Assembly: GCA_020054095.1 (NCBI GenBank)
Contig: JAGVMA010000052.1
Span: 203,609-267,608, forward strand
DNA length: 64,000 nucleotides
Origin: Bacteroidia bacterium
GTDB lineage: Bacteria; Bacteroidota; Bacteroidia; JADZBD01
Direction of reading: 5' to 3'
Positions 63,602 through 64,000 of the stretch are shown here, in pieces. The position numbers were made by a program, and so were the translations under genes. The notes under the pieces are model-generated. The model ran no database searches and had not been told where the DNA came from. It saw nothing but the letters and a program-made list of their open reading frames with translations. How positions within the stretch are numbered: the first letter of the stretch is position 1; each line of letters begins with the position of its first letter.

Positions 63602-64000
63602 TTACTGTATTACTATCTTTTGCGAATACACTTTATCTCCCTCCGTTAATTGCAGGTGATAAATCCCTTTTGCGAAACTACTCATATCTATTCGCTTAGT
63701 TGCCTCGCCTTGGGAGAGGTTTAGGGAGAGGCAACAATTACCCAACACATCATAAACCACCACCGTTGCCTTTGCATCTGTTTCTTTTTGCAATGTGAAA
63801 ATACCGGTGCTTGGGTTGGGAAATAAACTAAAATGCAACTTCTCTGCATTAGTTTCATTTATACTTGTTGAGTTGCCACACGTATCAACTATATTACCTG
63901 CCCATTTGGCTATATAGTTAATAGTATCGTTCCCAATCAATGTAAATCCTCCACCTACATACATTTCTCCGTTTAAAAAAGCAATATCAGTTGCTGCCGA
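63602..64000 (-). CDS. T9SS type A cargo, 5' end beyond the window
   Basis: At least 132 residues; the frame is still open at 64000, so the N-terminus is missing. The last 85 residues are a type A sorting domain: FSLFPNPSTGIFTLQKETDA, VVVYDVLGNCCLSLN and DMSSFAKGIYHLQLTEGDKV, ending QKIVIQ. Upstream, the GGGFTLIGNDTINYIAKWAG piece looks like a beta-propeller or Delta-60-type repeat. The sorting domain carries an extra segment CCLSLNLSQGEA encoded by a palindromic repeat (63699-63735). The internal Met at 63964 is not the start. Confidence 0.85.
   Translation of the reverse strand, partial: SAATDIAFLNGEMYVGGGFTLIGNDTINYIAKWAGNIVDTCGNSTSINETNAEKLHFSLFPNPSTGIFTLQKETDAKATVVVYDVLGNCCLSLNLSQGEATKRIDMSSFAKGIYHLQLTEGDKVYSQKIVIQ
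63699..63735 (-). repeat. Palindromic repeat inside a coding sequence
   Basis: GTTGCCTC (63699-63706) and GAGGCAAC (63728-63735) are perfect inverted arms around GCCTTGGGAGAGGTTTAGGGA, a sequence like the intergenic CTCTCC palindromes at 13068-13136. It stays in frame and adds about ten residues to the T9SS sorting domain. Confidence 0.65.

Noticed and set aside
1..64000. tRNA or rRNA genes
   Set aside because: No cloverleaf or conserved rRNA stretch was seen by eye; a covariance scan was not possible.

Overview
The window is a 64 kb stretch of an AT-rich genome from the phylum Bacteroidota. Evidence: several type IX secretion (T9SS) cargo proteins with type A or CHU_C/type B C-terminal sorting domains, SprB-type repeats, a PorP/SprF protein, a PorE-like TPR/propeller/OmpA protein, the 525-residue split methylmalonyl-CoA mutase subunit, and promoters with the phylum's -7 box TAnnTTTG. 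No tRNA, rRNA, IS element, prophage or CRISPR was recognised. The genus cannot be told from this window.

Layout. 1-4.9 kb: 3' part of alaS, then two surface-protein genes, one interrupted by an in-frame TGA. 4.9-8.8 kb: accessory region with palindromic repeats, a 21-bp phased repeat array at 5164-5419, a tightly coupled four-gene unit of unknown function (5871-8221, third gene interrupted by TGA), and a decayed beta-barrel fragment. 8.8-16.4 kb: DUF1801 protein, a minus-strand nucleotide-sugar cluster (UDP-glucose dehydrogenase, UDP-glucuronate decarboxylase, membrane glycosyltransferase candidate, DegT-type aminotransferase), and a Kdo transferase gene. 16.4-31.6 kb: mixed housekeeping and envelope genes (msrB, J-domain protein, M48 protease operon, ilvE, glycine-rich T9SS cargo, cca, pcm). 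31.6-38.9 kb: Gfo/Idh/MocA oxidoreductase, lipoprotein, sugar-phosphate transferase, mtaB, lgt-family gene, NfeD-like gene. 39.0-44.7 kb: biotin genes bioB, bioF and bioD with an outer-membrane protein gene among them, followed by methylmalonyl-CoA mutase. 45-48 kb: small genes and dnaJ/grpE. 48-64 kb: a PorP/SprF gene beside a frameshifted SprB-repeat cargo, a methyltransferase, a MoxR/CHU_C/three-PPIase operon, a PorE-like gene and a partial T9SS cargo gene.

How the genes fit together: much of the window concerns the cell surface. Periplasmic PPIases would help fold exported proteins, PorP/SprF and PorE-like proteins belong to the T9SS or its surface anchoring, and several cargo proteins carry its signals. 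Sugar-nucleotide, Kdo and polyprenyl-phosphate sugar transferase genes point to LPS or capsule synthesis. Biotin synthesis beside methylmalonyl-CoA mutase fits propionyl-CoA/succinyl-CoA metabolism (inference).

The most unusual structure is the array at 5164-5419: eight plus-strand units spaced exactly 21 bp apart, each starting with ATTGTAGC or a variant, facing three minus-strand units with the same 21-bp spacing. Several genes also have a -7 box only 4-10 nt before the start codon, which predicts leaderless or nearly leaderless mRNAs.
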